From positions 1 to 48,841 of the forward strand of contig CAMHNQ010000018.1 of NCBI GenBank assembly GCA_946186495.1: DNA of 48,841 bases. Reading direction: 5' to 3'. The notes beneath the pieces are model-generated. The model had not been told where the DNA came from, ran no database searches, and worked only from the letters and a program-made list of their open reading frames with translations. The DNA is from an uncultured Bacteroidales bacterium (GTDB lineage Bacteria; Bacteroidota; Bacteroidia; Bacteroidales; WCHB1-69). The stretch's first letter is position 1; each line of letters begins with the position of its first letter. The translations under genes and the position numbers were made by a program. This document shows, piece by piece, positions 8,057 through 14,848 of the stretch.

Positions 8057-8440
8057 TTAAGACTTTGGGCTTTGTTTCGCCTTTTGGACCAGCAGTTCGA
8101 GTTCCTGCAAATCTTGGTCGGAAATAGGGTGGTCTGCGGTGAAGGCGGAGACCAGCGAGGAGAGGGAGTTGTTGAAATAGTGGCTGACCACGCGACCGAG
8201 GAGGGTGCGCGAATAGTCCTCCTTGGAAATGAGCGGATAGTAGCGGTTTGCCTTGCCGAAGGTCTCGTGCCCAACGTAGCCCTTGCGTTCCAACGCCTTC
8301 ACCACGGAGAGCGTAGTGTTATACGGCGGTTTCGGTTCCGGCACCTCGCTGATAATGTCTTGGGCAAATCCTTGTCCCAACTTCCAGATTATCTGCATAA
8401 TAGCCTCTTCTGAGGCAGTAAGTTTCTTCAATGTCGCCAT
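8057..8440 (-). CDS. blaI: BlaI/MecI-type winged-helix repressor
   Basis: The 127-residue protein has the typical BlaI/MecI fold. A winged-helix N-terminus (LTASEEAIMQIIWKLG, then PPYNTTLSVVKALERKGYV) is followed by a dimerisation and cleavage region (GRVVSHYFNNSLSSLVSAF). It normally represses its own operon until the M56 partner proteolyses it. Its promoter at 8460-8483 carries a perfect-arm palindrome overlapping the -7 box, consistent with autorepression. A second, decayed copy of the gene lies at 1-180. The symbol denotes the family; a link to beta-lactam resistance is not shown. Confidence 0.9.
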   Translation of the reverse strand: MATLKKLTASEEAIMQIIWKLGQGFAQDIISEVPEPKPPYNTTLSVVKALERKGYVGHETFGKANRYYPLISKEDYSRTLLGRVVSHYFNNSLSSLVSAFTADHPISDQDLQELELLVQKAKQSPKS

Positions 8441-8459
8441 ACGGAAAAATTTACTGCGG

Positions 8460-8483
8460 CAAAGATAACGAATTTTTCGTTAT
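8460..8483 (-). promoter_or_regulatory. blaI promoter with palindromic operator
   Basis: On the minus strand the -7 box TATCTTTG occupies 8460-8467. The palindrome ATAACGAA-N3-TTCGTTAT at 8465-8483 overlaps it by three bases and extends into the spacer, a classic repressor position. It nearly matches the two boxes at 6787-6824. Confidence 0.8.
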
Positions 8484-8595
8484 GAAACGAAAAGAAAAAT
8501 ATAGGCGGCCATCATTATCTCGAATGGAATAATAGAAATTTTGCTATTTTTTCCGTTGAAGAACTGTTGAGCATTACACTTTAACGAGGAAATGT

Positions 8596-8603
8596 TATCT
8601 TTG
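8596..8603 (+). promoter_or_regulatory. -7 box TATCTTTG of nadD
   Basis: Consensus -7 box ending 19 bases before the ATG at 8623. No convincing -33 element is seen. Confidence 0.65.
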
Positions 8604-8622
8604 CGCCCTTTTTGAAAGAACA

Positions 8623-9246
8623 ATGAAGAAAACAGGTTTATACTTCGGCTCGTTCAACCCGATTCACGTCGGGCACTTGATTATTGCCGAATATCTGCTG
8701 GAACATTCCGACCTGCAGGAGTTATGGTTCGTGGTGTCGCCGCAGAACCCGCTGAAGAAGAAAGCGTCGCTATTGGACGACCGCCAGCGGCTGCACCTCG
8801 TGAACCTGGCCATCGGCGACGACCTGCGTTTCCGTGCCTGCGATATCGAGTTCTCGCTCCCGAAGCCCTCCTACACCAGCTACACCCTGCAGGTGCTGCG
8901 CGAACAGTACCCTCAACGCGAGTTTTGTCTGATCATGGGCGAGGACAACCTGCAGACCTTCACGAAATGGTTCAACTACGAGTACATTCTAGAGAACTAC
9001 CACCTCTACGTCTATCCCCGTCCGGGCTACGACGGCGGCGACTTCCGCACGCACCCGCACGTGCACCTCGTGGATGCGCCCCTGATGGCCCTCTCCTCCA
9101 CCCTCATCCGCGACAATCTCAAAAAAGGCAAGTCCGTACGCTACATGATGCCCGAAAAGGTATTCCAGTATGTCGATCAGGAGGGGTTTTACAGATGGCA
9201 CGATAAATTAACGAACAACCCCAATATTTTGAAAATAGTTCCTTGA
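8623..9246 (+). CDS. nadD: nicotinate-nucleotide adenylyltransferase
   Basis: This cytoplasmic enzyme joins nicotinate mononucleotide and ATP to give deamido-NAD in NAD synthesis. The 207-residue protein shows the nucleotidyltransferase signature GSFNPIHVGH at residues 8-17 and the C-terminal SSTLIRDNLKKGK motif. Length and motif order fit NadD. Its coding sequence is clearly GC-richer than the flanking intergenic DNA. The start is fixed by a -7 box 19 bases upstream. A structured, non-coding 84-base gap separates it from the methyltransferase gene, so cotranscription is possible. Confidence 0.93.
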   Translation: MKKTGLYFGSFNPIHVGHLIIAEYLLEHSDLQELWFVVSPQNPLKKKASLLDDRQRLHLVNLAIGDDLRFRACDIEFSLPKPSYTSYTLQVLREQYPQREFCLIMGEDNLQTFTKWFNYEYILENYHLYVYPRPGYDGGDFRTHPHVHLVDAPLMALSSTLIRDNLKKGKSVRYMMPEKVFQYVDQEGFYRWHDKLTNNPNILKIVP

Positions 9247-9249
9247 GCA

Positions 9250-9312
9250 GCCTCGAAGAGGCAAAACGCACGAAGTGCAATTAACCCCATACAAGCGAAG
9301 CGCATTGTGGGG
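9250..9312 (+). other. three consecutive GAAG/GAA-capped hairpins between nadD and the methyltransferase gene
   Basis: Three stems lie in a row: GCCTC-GAA-GAGGC at 9250-9262, GCAC-GAA-GTGC at 9268-9278, and a longer stem at 9285-9312 with arms CCCCA/TGGGG, CAA/TTG and GCG/CGC. All loops carry GAA. There is no T-run, so it is not a simple terminator. It could be a mobile repeat, an RNA element in the operon leader, or an RNA-processing site. Confidence 0.5.
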
Positions 9313-9330
9313 TGCTAACCAAAAAAAGAT

Positions 9331-10734
9331 ATGAGCTTCAAACGATATAACATAGAAAATCTGGAAATCATCTCCGCAGGGGCGGAGGGAAAAGCCGTCG
9401 GAAAGGTCGATGGACTGACGGTCTTCGTGCCGTACGCGGTGCCTGGCGACATCGTCGATGTGGAAGTCTATAAACGCAAGCGTGGCTACGCGGAGTGCAA
9501 CCTGTTGGCCATCAAGCAGCCGTCGCCCGACCGGGTGGTGCCGCCATGCGGACATTTCGGGCACTGCGGCGGGTGCAAATGGCAGATGTTGACGTACGAG
9601 AAACAGCTGGAATTCAAGCAGAAACAGGTGGAGGACAACTTCAAGCACCTCGGCAAGTTCGATTTCCCGCCGCTGATGCCTATCATCGGTTCGGAGAAAA
9701 TCTACTACTACCGCAACAAACTGGAATACACCTTCTCCACGATGCCATGGCTGACATACGAGGAGATGAAGCGGCAGGAGCAGGGCGAGTTCTTCGAAAA
9801 CCGTTGCCTCGGGTTCCATGTGCCCGGCATGTTCGACAAAATCCTCGACATCAAGCACTGCTGGCTGCAGGCAGCACCGAGCAACGACATCCGGCTCTTC
9901 TGCAAGCAGTACGCCATCGAGCACAACCTCGACTTCTACGACCCGCGCCAGCAAGTGGGGTTGCTTCGGAACATCATCATCCGCACCGCCTCCACCGGCG
10001 ACCTCATGGTGGTGCTCATCGTCACCAAATACAACCAGGAGGTGAAAGATATGCTGGCCGCCCTCATGGAGCGGTTCCCCGAAATCACCTCGCTGACGTT
10101 CGTCATCAACACCAAACTCAACGACGCCATCTTCGACCTGCCGTTCCACCTCTACGCCGGACAGGACTACATCACCGAGAAGATGGAGAACCTGCGGTTC
10201 AAGGTCGGACCGAAATCCTTCTACCAGACCAACAGCGAACAGGCCTACAACCTCTACAAGGTGGTGCGCGAATTTGCTGACATACAGAAAGATGAAGTCG
10301 TTTATGACCTCTTCACCGGCACCGGTACCATCGCAAATTTTGTGGCGCACCAGGCCAAGCGAGTGGTCGGCATCGAGTACGTGGATACTGCTGTGGAGGA
10401 CGCAAAAATCAACTCCGCGCAGAACCACATCACGAACACAGAGTTCGTGGTGGGCGATATGGCGAAGATCTTTACCGACCAGTTCATCGCGCAGCACGGG
10501 AAACCGGATGTCATCATCTCCGACCCGCCGCGCGCCGGCATGCACCCGAACGTCATCGAGCAGTTGCTGAAGTTAGAGGTGCCGCGCATCGTCTATGTGA
10601 GCTGCAATCCGGCCACGCAGGCCCGCGACCTCACCCTGCTCGACCCGAAGTACCGTGTAGAGAAGGTGCAGCCCGTCGATATGTTCCCGCACACGCAGCA
10701 CGTGGAGAACGTGGTGCTGCTGAAACTGCGGTAG
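9331..10734 (+). CDS. rlmD: 23S rRNA (uracil-C5)-methyltransferase, RlmD/RumA family
   Basis: The 467-residue enzyme transfers a methyl group from SAM to C5 of a uridine in 23S rRNA. A TRAM RNA-binding domain occupies about residues 1-65. The iron-sulphur ligands are Cys73, Cys79, Cys82 and Cys177. SAM-binding motifs are YDLFTGTGTIANF and ISDPPRAG. Cys425 in SCNPAT is the nucleophile. Which uridine is modified (RlmD or RlmCD type) cannot be told from sequence alone. The gene is GC-rich and follows nadD. Confidence 0.9.
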   Translation: MSFKRYNIENLEIISAGAEGKAVGKVDGLTVFVPYAVPGDIVDVEVYKRKRGYAECNLLAIKQPSPDRVVPPCGHFGHCGGCKWQMLTYEKQLEFKQKQVEDNFKHLGKFDFPPLMPIIGSEKIYYYRNKLEYTFSTMPWLTYEEMKRQEQGEFFENRCLGFHVPGMFDKILDIKHCWLQAAPSNDIRLFCKQYAIEHNLDFYDPRQQVGLLRNIIIRTASTGDLMVVLIVTKYNQEVKDMLAALMERFPEITSLTFVINTKLNDAIFDLPFHLYAGQDYITEKMENLRFKVGPKSFYQTNSEQAYNLYKVVREFADIQKDEVVYDLFTGTGTIANFVAHQAKRVVGIEYVDTAVEDAKINSAQNHITNTEFVVGDMAKIFTDQFIAQHGKPDVIISDPPRAGMHPNVIEQLLKLEVPRIVYVSCNPATQARDLTLLDPKYRVEKVQPVDMFPHTQHVENVVLLKLR

Positions 10735-10752
10735 AGACGACAATCTTTTTTA

Positions 10753-10814
10753 GTTGTCCCCAGTTGTCCCAGTTGTCTTTATTCCTGACAACAACTGAGA
10801 CAACTGGGGACAAC
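10753..10814. terminator. large TTGTC-repeat hairpin between convergent genes
   Basis: The left arm at 10753-10777 repeats GTTGTCCCC, AGTTGTCCC and AGTTGTC. The right arm at 10787-10814 is nearly its reverse complement, giving a stem of about 25 bp with a 9-base loop. It lies between the ends of two convergent genes, so a bidirectional terminator role is plausible. A related shorter element is at 11631-11684, suggesting a repeat family. Confidence 0.6.
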
Positions 10815-10830
10815 ATTATAAGGTCGGTCC

Positions 10831-11595
10831 TTAACGTCGTTTCACCAAACGGATGGTATCAAGATTTTCCGGTGGAATAGTGTCTATTATTTCTAACGAA
10901 TGAAGACTACCGACCGTGATAAGAATGGTATCCGAAGCCGAAGCCATCAACGAAACCTCAACCATAGGCTTTCCCTTTTTCCCATAGCGTATGGGACCCT
11001 CAACATAGTATGCGTCATCACTACTCCAGACCAAATGGTGATAAAAGTTGCGTGACATATCATCGCACGAACAATTTATCACAATGTATTTTCGGTCCGA
11101 CTTGAAATATTTCGGGAAATCAAAGAGACGCGATTGGTCTATATCCAACTGATATTGTCCAATGGCTTCCTCAAAGCGAATCATGGTCGTATCATTCACA
11201 GACACTACCGCTGGTATTACATCATATTCCGCATAGAAAACGCCTTTCTTCTTAGCCTTGTCAACACTTTGAAAGGGTACGGGAACCACCTCAAATGTAT
11301 CTAATATAGTCCGATAAACGCCCGCTGCCGCCAACAACATCAAAGGGACAACGATGACCAAAAACATCCTTTTCAACCGCTTGTAATTTTTCGAGGAGGC
11401 GATCTCAATAAAAGCGATGAGGGCGAAAACACATACTGCTATGCCAAAAAGAATAAGATACAGCAATCCAGCCTGAGCAGGATCCAAAAAATTATGGTTT
11501 TTCACACCCACAACCCTGGGCAGCAACCACAAAAGAAACAGCAGCAACCACCAGCCGACAGCTATCTTCTTGTAATGTCGCTCAAAAAAATTCAT
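10831..11595 (-). CDS. membrane-anchored protein, function unknown
   Basis: The 254-residue protein has three membrane segments in its first ~110 residues (AVGWWLLLFLLWLLPRVVG; LLYLILFGIAVCVFALIAFI; MFLVIVVPLMLLAAAGV). An extracytoplasmic C-terminal domain of about 140 residues with beta character follows. No known motif was recognised. The layout resembles the unrelated-looking protein at 18597-19394, which also has N-terminal spans and a ~150-residue outer domain. A -7 box (TATTTTTG, minus strand, 11616-11623) lies about 20 bases before its ATG. Confidence 0.65.
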   Translation of the reverse strand: MNFFERHYKKIAVGWWLLLFLLWLLPRVVGVKNHNFLDPAQAGLLYLILFGIAVCVFALIAFIEIASSKNYKRLKRMFLVIVVPLMLLAAAGVYRTILDTFEVVPVPFQSVDKAKKKGVFYAEYDVIPAVVSVNDTTMIRFEEAIGQYQLDIDQSRLFDFPKYFKSDRKYIVINCSCDDMSRNFYHHLVWSSDDAYYVEGPIRYGKKGKPMVEVSLMASASDTILITVGSLHSLEIIDTIPPENLDTIRLVKRR

Positions 11596-11615
11596 AACCT
11601 CAACATTTTGGGTCG

Positions 11616-11623
11616 CAAAAATA
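11616..11623 (-). promoter_or_regulatory. -7 box TATTTTTG, minus strand
   Basis: Consensus-like -7 element ending 20 bases before the start codon of the 10831-11595 gene. It lies inside the gap after the small upstream gene. Confidence 0.55.
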
Positions 11624-11630
11624 CAAAAAA

Positions 11631-11684
11631 GTTGTCATGGTTGTCTCTGTTGTCTTTTGGGAAGGACGACAACTGAGGACAACT
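11631..11684. repeat. second TTGTC hairpin element
   Basis: GTTGTC recurs three times at 11631-11654, and GACGACAACTGAGGACAAC at 11666-11684 is roughly the reverse complement. It is related in sequence to the hairpin at 10753-10814. It overlaps the last codons of the small gene at 11635-11907, so that protein's C-terminus may have been created by the repeat. Confidence 0.5.
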
Positions 11685-11907
11685 TTTTCAAATAACTTCT
11701 GCGAGTTCTACACTCCAGCGAGATGTCCCTGTGTCCCCTCATATTAAGTACCGTAACCCCATCCATAGCATTCAGCTGTTTTTGAATCTTACGCAGCTCT
11801 TTTCGATAGAAAGTGCCATCGTATATTGCAAACGCAACAAAAGCGAAAAAGATTAGCGCACATAAGGAAATCGCCGCCCACGTCAGGATTTTCAGGAAAA
11901 TCCTCAT
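11635..11907 (-). CDS. small single-span membrane protein, function unknown
   Basis: The 90-residue protein starts MRIFLKILTW and has one strong membrane span (about residues 6-27), then a charged helix (RKELRKIQKQLNAMDG) and a basic tail. I chose the ATG at 11907. The reading frame stays open 49 codons further upstream, but that extension is untypical and AT-rich and overlaps the divergent gene. The last ~12 residues are encoded by a TTGTC repeat. Whether the gene is expressed is uncertain. Confidence 0.45.
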   Translation of the reverse strand: MRIFLKILTWAAISLCALIFFAFVAFAIYDGTFYRKELRKIQKQLNAMDGVTVLNMRGHRDISLECRTRRSYLKKLSSVVVLPKRQQRQP

Positions 11908-12032
11908 GACGTTTAATCGTAAAACACTTTGGGTAAGGTTCTTTGGAAGATGTTTATTGTTTGTCAAACTAATATTGAATCGCCGTTTGTAGAAAAAAGC
12001 GTATCTTCGCGGCAATAAAAAAGAAAGAATTA

Positions 12033-12602
12033 ATGAAAAAGCCAAAGAAAACACCTCGATACGTCACAGAAGAGATGCACGCCGAGCGAACCAAATCCCC
12101 AGTCCATATCGGACGTTCCGAGGTGACCGACGCCGACATCGAATACGTTCAGCACATTCTGAAAGAAGACCGCAACTTTTTCTCCCAAACGCTTTCCGAC
12201 CTGCTTCAGGAGGAGTGGCGAGACGAAATCCCTTACGACGATTCTTCCGTCGTCCAGCACATGTATTACCTGTACCACACGCAAGCCCGACGGTGGACGG
12301 TGGAAGATTACCGCAGTCTGCTCTACCAGGAAGCCGCATTGGGGACCATCTTCCCCATCATCCTTCCCAAAGTGTTCGAAATCCTTGATTACAACATCAA
12401 GGCAGACGGTGGTTTTTACGAAGGTGACCTGCTTGATGCCGTTTTGGGAATAAGCCCTGACTTCTGGAAAGAATACAAAGATCTGTATGATACAGCGTGT
12501 ATGCTGATCAGAAACAATATGGAAACATTGTCAAAAACGGAAGATTCCGTTGACAAGAAAATATTGGATAACGCCACCGCATTTTTGGAAATGAACGAGT
12601 AA
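12033..12602 (+). CDS. CdiI-like contact-dependent inhibition immunity protein (orphan)
   Basis: The 189-residue soluble protein has no signal peptide. The C-terminal half, with DYRSLLYQEAALGTIFPII followed by GGFYEGDLLDAVL, resembles the CdiI_2 immunity family, whose hallmark is a helical protein ending in a GDFYPGDLL-type motif. Such proteins bind and neutralise the C-terminal toxin of a neighbouring CdiA-type effector. No such effector gene is adjacent here, so it would be an orphan or protective immunity gene. The N-terminal ~80 residues are not recognised. A -7-like TATCTTCG at 12002-12009 precedes it. Confidence 0.55.
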   Translation: MKKPKKTPRYVTEEMHAERTKSPVHIGRSEVTDADIEYVQHILKEDRNFFSQTLSDLLQEEWRDEIPYDDSSVVQHMYYLYHTQARRWTVEDYRSLLYQEAALGTIFPIILPKVFEILDYNIKADGGFYEGDLLDAVLGISPDFWKEYKDLYDTACMLIRNNMETLSKTEDSVDKKILDNATAFLEMNE

Positions 12603-12606
12603 CGCA

Positions 12607-12996
12607 CTACAACTCTTGCAGAGAAGGGGTTACTATGTTGTTGTAAACAAATCCCTTGCCTAATTCAGGAACGGGATTTTCAGGACGGAAGAACGAAATC
12701 TTAACGTTACCGTTTACAAATATTTGGAGCTGATTTCTGCTTAAGAACTCTTTTCTGCAATCAGGATAAGCTTCTGAAATAGTATTTGAAATGGCAGCAA
12801 AATCAAGTTGAGGTCGTTCTTTCCTGACCCCAAGAAGCTCAAAATCAAGATCTTCACTTTTCCGATGCTGCATTTGAAGAGACTGCGCAGTGCCACCACA
12901 CAGATAAAGCCCTTTAATGATTTCCATCTGCGATATTGTCTCAAATACAGGAACAGTTTCCGGTCTAAGCCCTTGCTTCCAATTTTGGTTTTCCAT
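12607..12996 (-). pseudogene. C-terminally truncated AbiEii-type nucleotidyltransferase
   Basis: The 129-residue product carries the nucleotidyltransferase signature GGTAQSLQMQHRKSEDLDF. This is typical of AbiEii/AbiGii toxins, where GGTxL...HRxSxDxD forms the active site. Family members are usually around 200 residues or more. This one stops right after TPSLQEL, where the conserved lysine-bearing segment of the family would follow. Beyond the stop lies the end of the convergent gene, with no further homology. I infer a deletion that removed the C-terminal half. It overlaps its upstream partner by 32 bases. The remnant is probably not an active toxin. Confidence 0.65.
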
Positions 12997-13315
12997 AGCG
13001 TTTCAGGTATTTGTCAGGGTTCTTGATGTCAAAAAACATGGCCGCCAGAAGCCAGTTAAGGATGTCATAGTAAGCGCCTTGCGAGACAAGCCGTTCACGC
13101 CAAACATCACGCAGGTAGTGCATCGGATAAATTTCACTCAATTTGTGAAGATCCTCAAATTCAAGATAAAGCAAGGCCTTTTCTATAAGAAACTCGTCGT
13201 CAATGGCTTTTGGATTCTTGACATACGACCACATGCAGCCTTTTTTTTCCAAATGCCGCCAGAGAAGCCTCTTTCTGTGCTCCAAAATGCCATTGTCAAG
13301 TTTATTGCCATACAT
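12965..13315 (-). CDS. DUF6922-like partner of the AbiEii-type gene (putative antitoxin)
   Basis: The 116-residue product is helical. The pattern LLWRHLEKKG, FLIEKALLYLEFEDLHKL and LRDVWRERLV matches small proteins (DUF6922-like) that commonly precede AbiEii nucleotidyltransferases in Bacteroidota. An antitoxin or accessory role is inferred from that context. The frame is open six codons further upstream, but that extension contains the promoter's -7 box (TATTTTTG, minus strand, 13323-13330). I therefore take the ATG at 13315. The gene overlaps the truncated nucleotidyltransferase by 32 bases. Confidence 0.55.
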   Translation of the reverse strand: MYGNKLDNGILEHRKRLLWRHLEKKGCMWSYVKNPKAIDDEFLIEKALLYLEFEDLHKLSEIYPMHYLRDVWRERLVSQGAYYDILNWLLAAMFFDIKNPDKYLKRYGKPKLEARA

Positions 13316-13322
13316 GATGCGG

Positions 13323-13330
13323 CAAAAATA
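13323..13330 (-). promoter_or_regulatory. -7 box TATTTTTG, minus strand
   Basis: It lies eight bases upstream of the chosen ATG at 13315, inside the longer open frame, so it decides the start of the DUF6922-like gene. Confidence 0.5.
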
Positions 13331-13408
13331 CATTTTTTATTTTTCCCTCCACCCAAGATTTTCTCCCCCTTTTCCGTTTAAATAATAGAACCAACAGCCA
13401 AAACCATT

Positions 13409-14422
13409 ATGAGAAAAAGACATATCCTGTTCTTTGTGCTTTTGTGCGCGGTTTTTGCGGCTTTTGCACAGAAGGATTCCTGCTGCACCAAGAATTATGA
13501 GACGGCCTCCTACCTCACCTGCTTTGGGCCGGACTCTCTGCACAGGAAAGGAGAGTACCTTGCCTCCATCGAATGGCTCCGCAACGACACCATTGCGAAG
13601 GATTACTTGCGATACTACCAAATAGCCGCCGACTGGATTATGCTCGGCCAGAAGGATTCCGCCATCTTATACCTCAACCGGTTCATTGACTGCTCGCCCG
13701 ACGACAGAATAATCTTTGCGGACAAACGTTGGATTCCGCTGTCGTCCGATTCTGCCAAATGGACTCCCATCGTGAAGCGGGTTGAGGAGGCGTATTTCGC
13801 CTGTCTGGGCTCCGTAACCCACAAAGAATTGGCGTTGGAGCTGTTTTATTTGGGCATTGAAGACCAATTGTACAGAGCGTATAGAGGTGTTTTGATGCAA
13901 TTCCCCGACAGTTCGGAATATTCGGCAATAGACGACGAGATGTACGACCGGTTTGCCCGCACCAAGGAAATCTACAGCGAATACGGTTTTCCGACCATTT
14001 CAATGGTGGGCAAACATGCCAGCACACAGGCTTTTCTGTTGTTACAGCATTCACCCTACATTCGGAAATACTACAAACTGATTAAGCGGGCATACCTAAA
14101 CGGCGAGATTGACCCCGTTCAATATGCCATGGTGACGGACCGCCTCCTTACAGAAGATGGGAAGCCGCAACTCTATGGCACACAGGCGATAAAGAGTACC
14201 CGTACGGAAAAGTATTTTCCAGACCAATATATCATTTGGCCGATAAAAGACTTCGCCAACGTGAACCAAAGAAGGGCGGAAATGGGGTTTACCAGCACGG
14301 TTGAAGAGAACGCCAAACGGCTGGATGCCATCATCCCGGAAGAATATTACGCCGGCAAGGTGCCTATGCGGTACGTGGGAAGAGATAAGGTTCGGATTTG
14401 GCTTCCAAAAAAATGTCGATGA
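13409..14422 (+). CDS. secreted DUF6624 family protein
   Basis: The 337-residue protein has a signal peptide (about 1-20, ending AAFAQ). It has a helical, TPR-like front (YYQIAADWIMLGQKDSAILYL). The C-terminus carries the DUF6624 hallmarks: LTEDGKPQLYGTQ, a WPIKDFANVNQRRAEMGF segment and a helical end. Function is unknown. It is the clearer relative of the gene at 5815-6774 but has no BlaI-type box, so the two paralogs are probably regulated differently. A palindrome without T-run (14449-14463) follows the stop region. Confidence 0.75.
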   Translation: MRKRHILFFVLLCAVFAAFAQKDSCCTKNYETASYLTCFGPDSLHRKGEYLASIEWLRNDTIAKDYLRYYQIAADWIMLGQKDSAILYLNRFIDCSPDDRIIFADKRWIPLSSDSAKWTPIVKRVEEAYFACLGSVTHKELALELFYLGIEDQLYRAYRGVLMQFPDSSEYSAIDDEMYDRFARTKEIYSEYGFPTISMVGKHASTQAFLLLQHSPYIRKYYKLIKRAYLNGEIDPVQYAMVTDRLLTEDGKPQLYGTQAIKSTRTEKYFPDQYIIWPIKDFANVNQRRAEMGFTSTVEENAKRLDAIIPEEYYAGKVPMRYVGRDKVRIWLPKKCR

Positions 14423-14448
14423 AATGGCATCCTTTATATCGAGCTGTT

Positions 14449-14463
14449 GCCCCTTAAAGGGGC
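14449..14463. terminator. short GC-rich hairpin after the DUF6624 gene
   Basis: GCCCCTT-A-AAGGGGC forms a tight palindrome 27 bases after the stop codon. There is no U-run, so termination is uncertain. Confidence 0.35.
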
Positions 14464-14470
14464 ATGGTGT

Positions 14471-14664
14471 CGTCCCTTCGGGACGAATGAAACCCGCAAG
14501 GGCATCCGGTCCTACCGAGCGGTCGCCCCTACCGGGGCTATTCGGGAATCATGCCGACGTCCCGACCCGTAACATGCATCGCAATGTCCCGACAGGGACA
14601 AAAGCTCGGTAGAAAGGGGGTATTTCGGTTGCCACAGACCCCGGTAGGGGTCAAAGCTCGGTAG
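14471..14664. repeat. structured palindromic element upstream of hsp20, copy 1
   Basis: Several self-complementary blocks follow one another: CGTCCCTTCGGGACG at 14471-14485, GCCCCTACCGGGGC at 14525-14538, GTCCCGACAGGGAC at 14586-14599 and GACCCCGGTAGGGGTC at 14637-14652. CTACCGAGC at 14512-14520 can pair with GCTCGGTAG at 14604-14612 or 14656-14664. The unit recurs at 20238-20436. It has no coding frame and belongs to a dispersed Bacteroidales-type repeat as far as I recall. Together with the promoter, this fills the 426-base gap before hsp20. Confidence 0.75.
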
Positions 14665-14669
14665 AAAAA

Positions 14670-14719
14670 TTGTCAGACATCCCGCCATTTTGTCCCCGAA
14701 AAGTGGACAAATTGTCAGA
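14670..14719 (+). promoter_or_regulatory. candidate enhancer sites for the sigma-54 promoter, hsp20 copy 1
   Basis: TTGTCAGA at 14670-14677 and again at 14712-14719 flank an inverted repeat TTGTCC-N9-GGACAA at 14690-14710. The same arrangement is kept upstream of the second hsp20, while the DNA nearer the promoter has drifted. A binding site for an activator of RpoN is inferred. Confidence 0.5.
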
Positions 14720-14747
14720 AAAGATAAAAATATTTGGAAAAAAATTA

Positions 14748-14766
14748 TTGGCACGTGGTTTGCATT
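14748..14766 (+). promoter_or_regulatory. sigma-54 (RpoN) promoter of hsp20 copy 1
   Basis: TTGGCACG followed by N3 and TTTGCAT places GG at 14750-14751 and GC at 14762-14763, exactly 12 bases apart as RpoN requires. It matches the -24/-12 consensus TGGCAC-N5-TTGC closely. No TAnnTTTG box is nearby. Confidence 0.85.
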
Positions 14767-14848
14767 ATAGGTAGCGTCGCCGATGCGAGAGCGGAGGCGG
14801 ACAGAAATGAAAAATTAAAAGTCTAACAATAAAAGAAAGGAGTTCATT

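Noticed and set aside
9208-10545. 445-codon minus-strand frame opposite the methyltransferase
   Set aside because: Its composition (His, Val, Glu, Asp-rich strings) is that of an antisense shadow. The opposite frame has clear catalytic motifs.
14471-14664. CRISPR-like array
   Set aside because: The palindromes differ in sequence and spacing and there are no equal spacers.
14512-14754. 80-codon frame in the palindromic repeat upstream of hsp20
   Set aside because: It is made by the repeat sequence itself and recurs with the repeat. No coding signal is seen.
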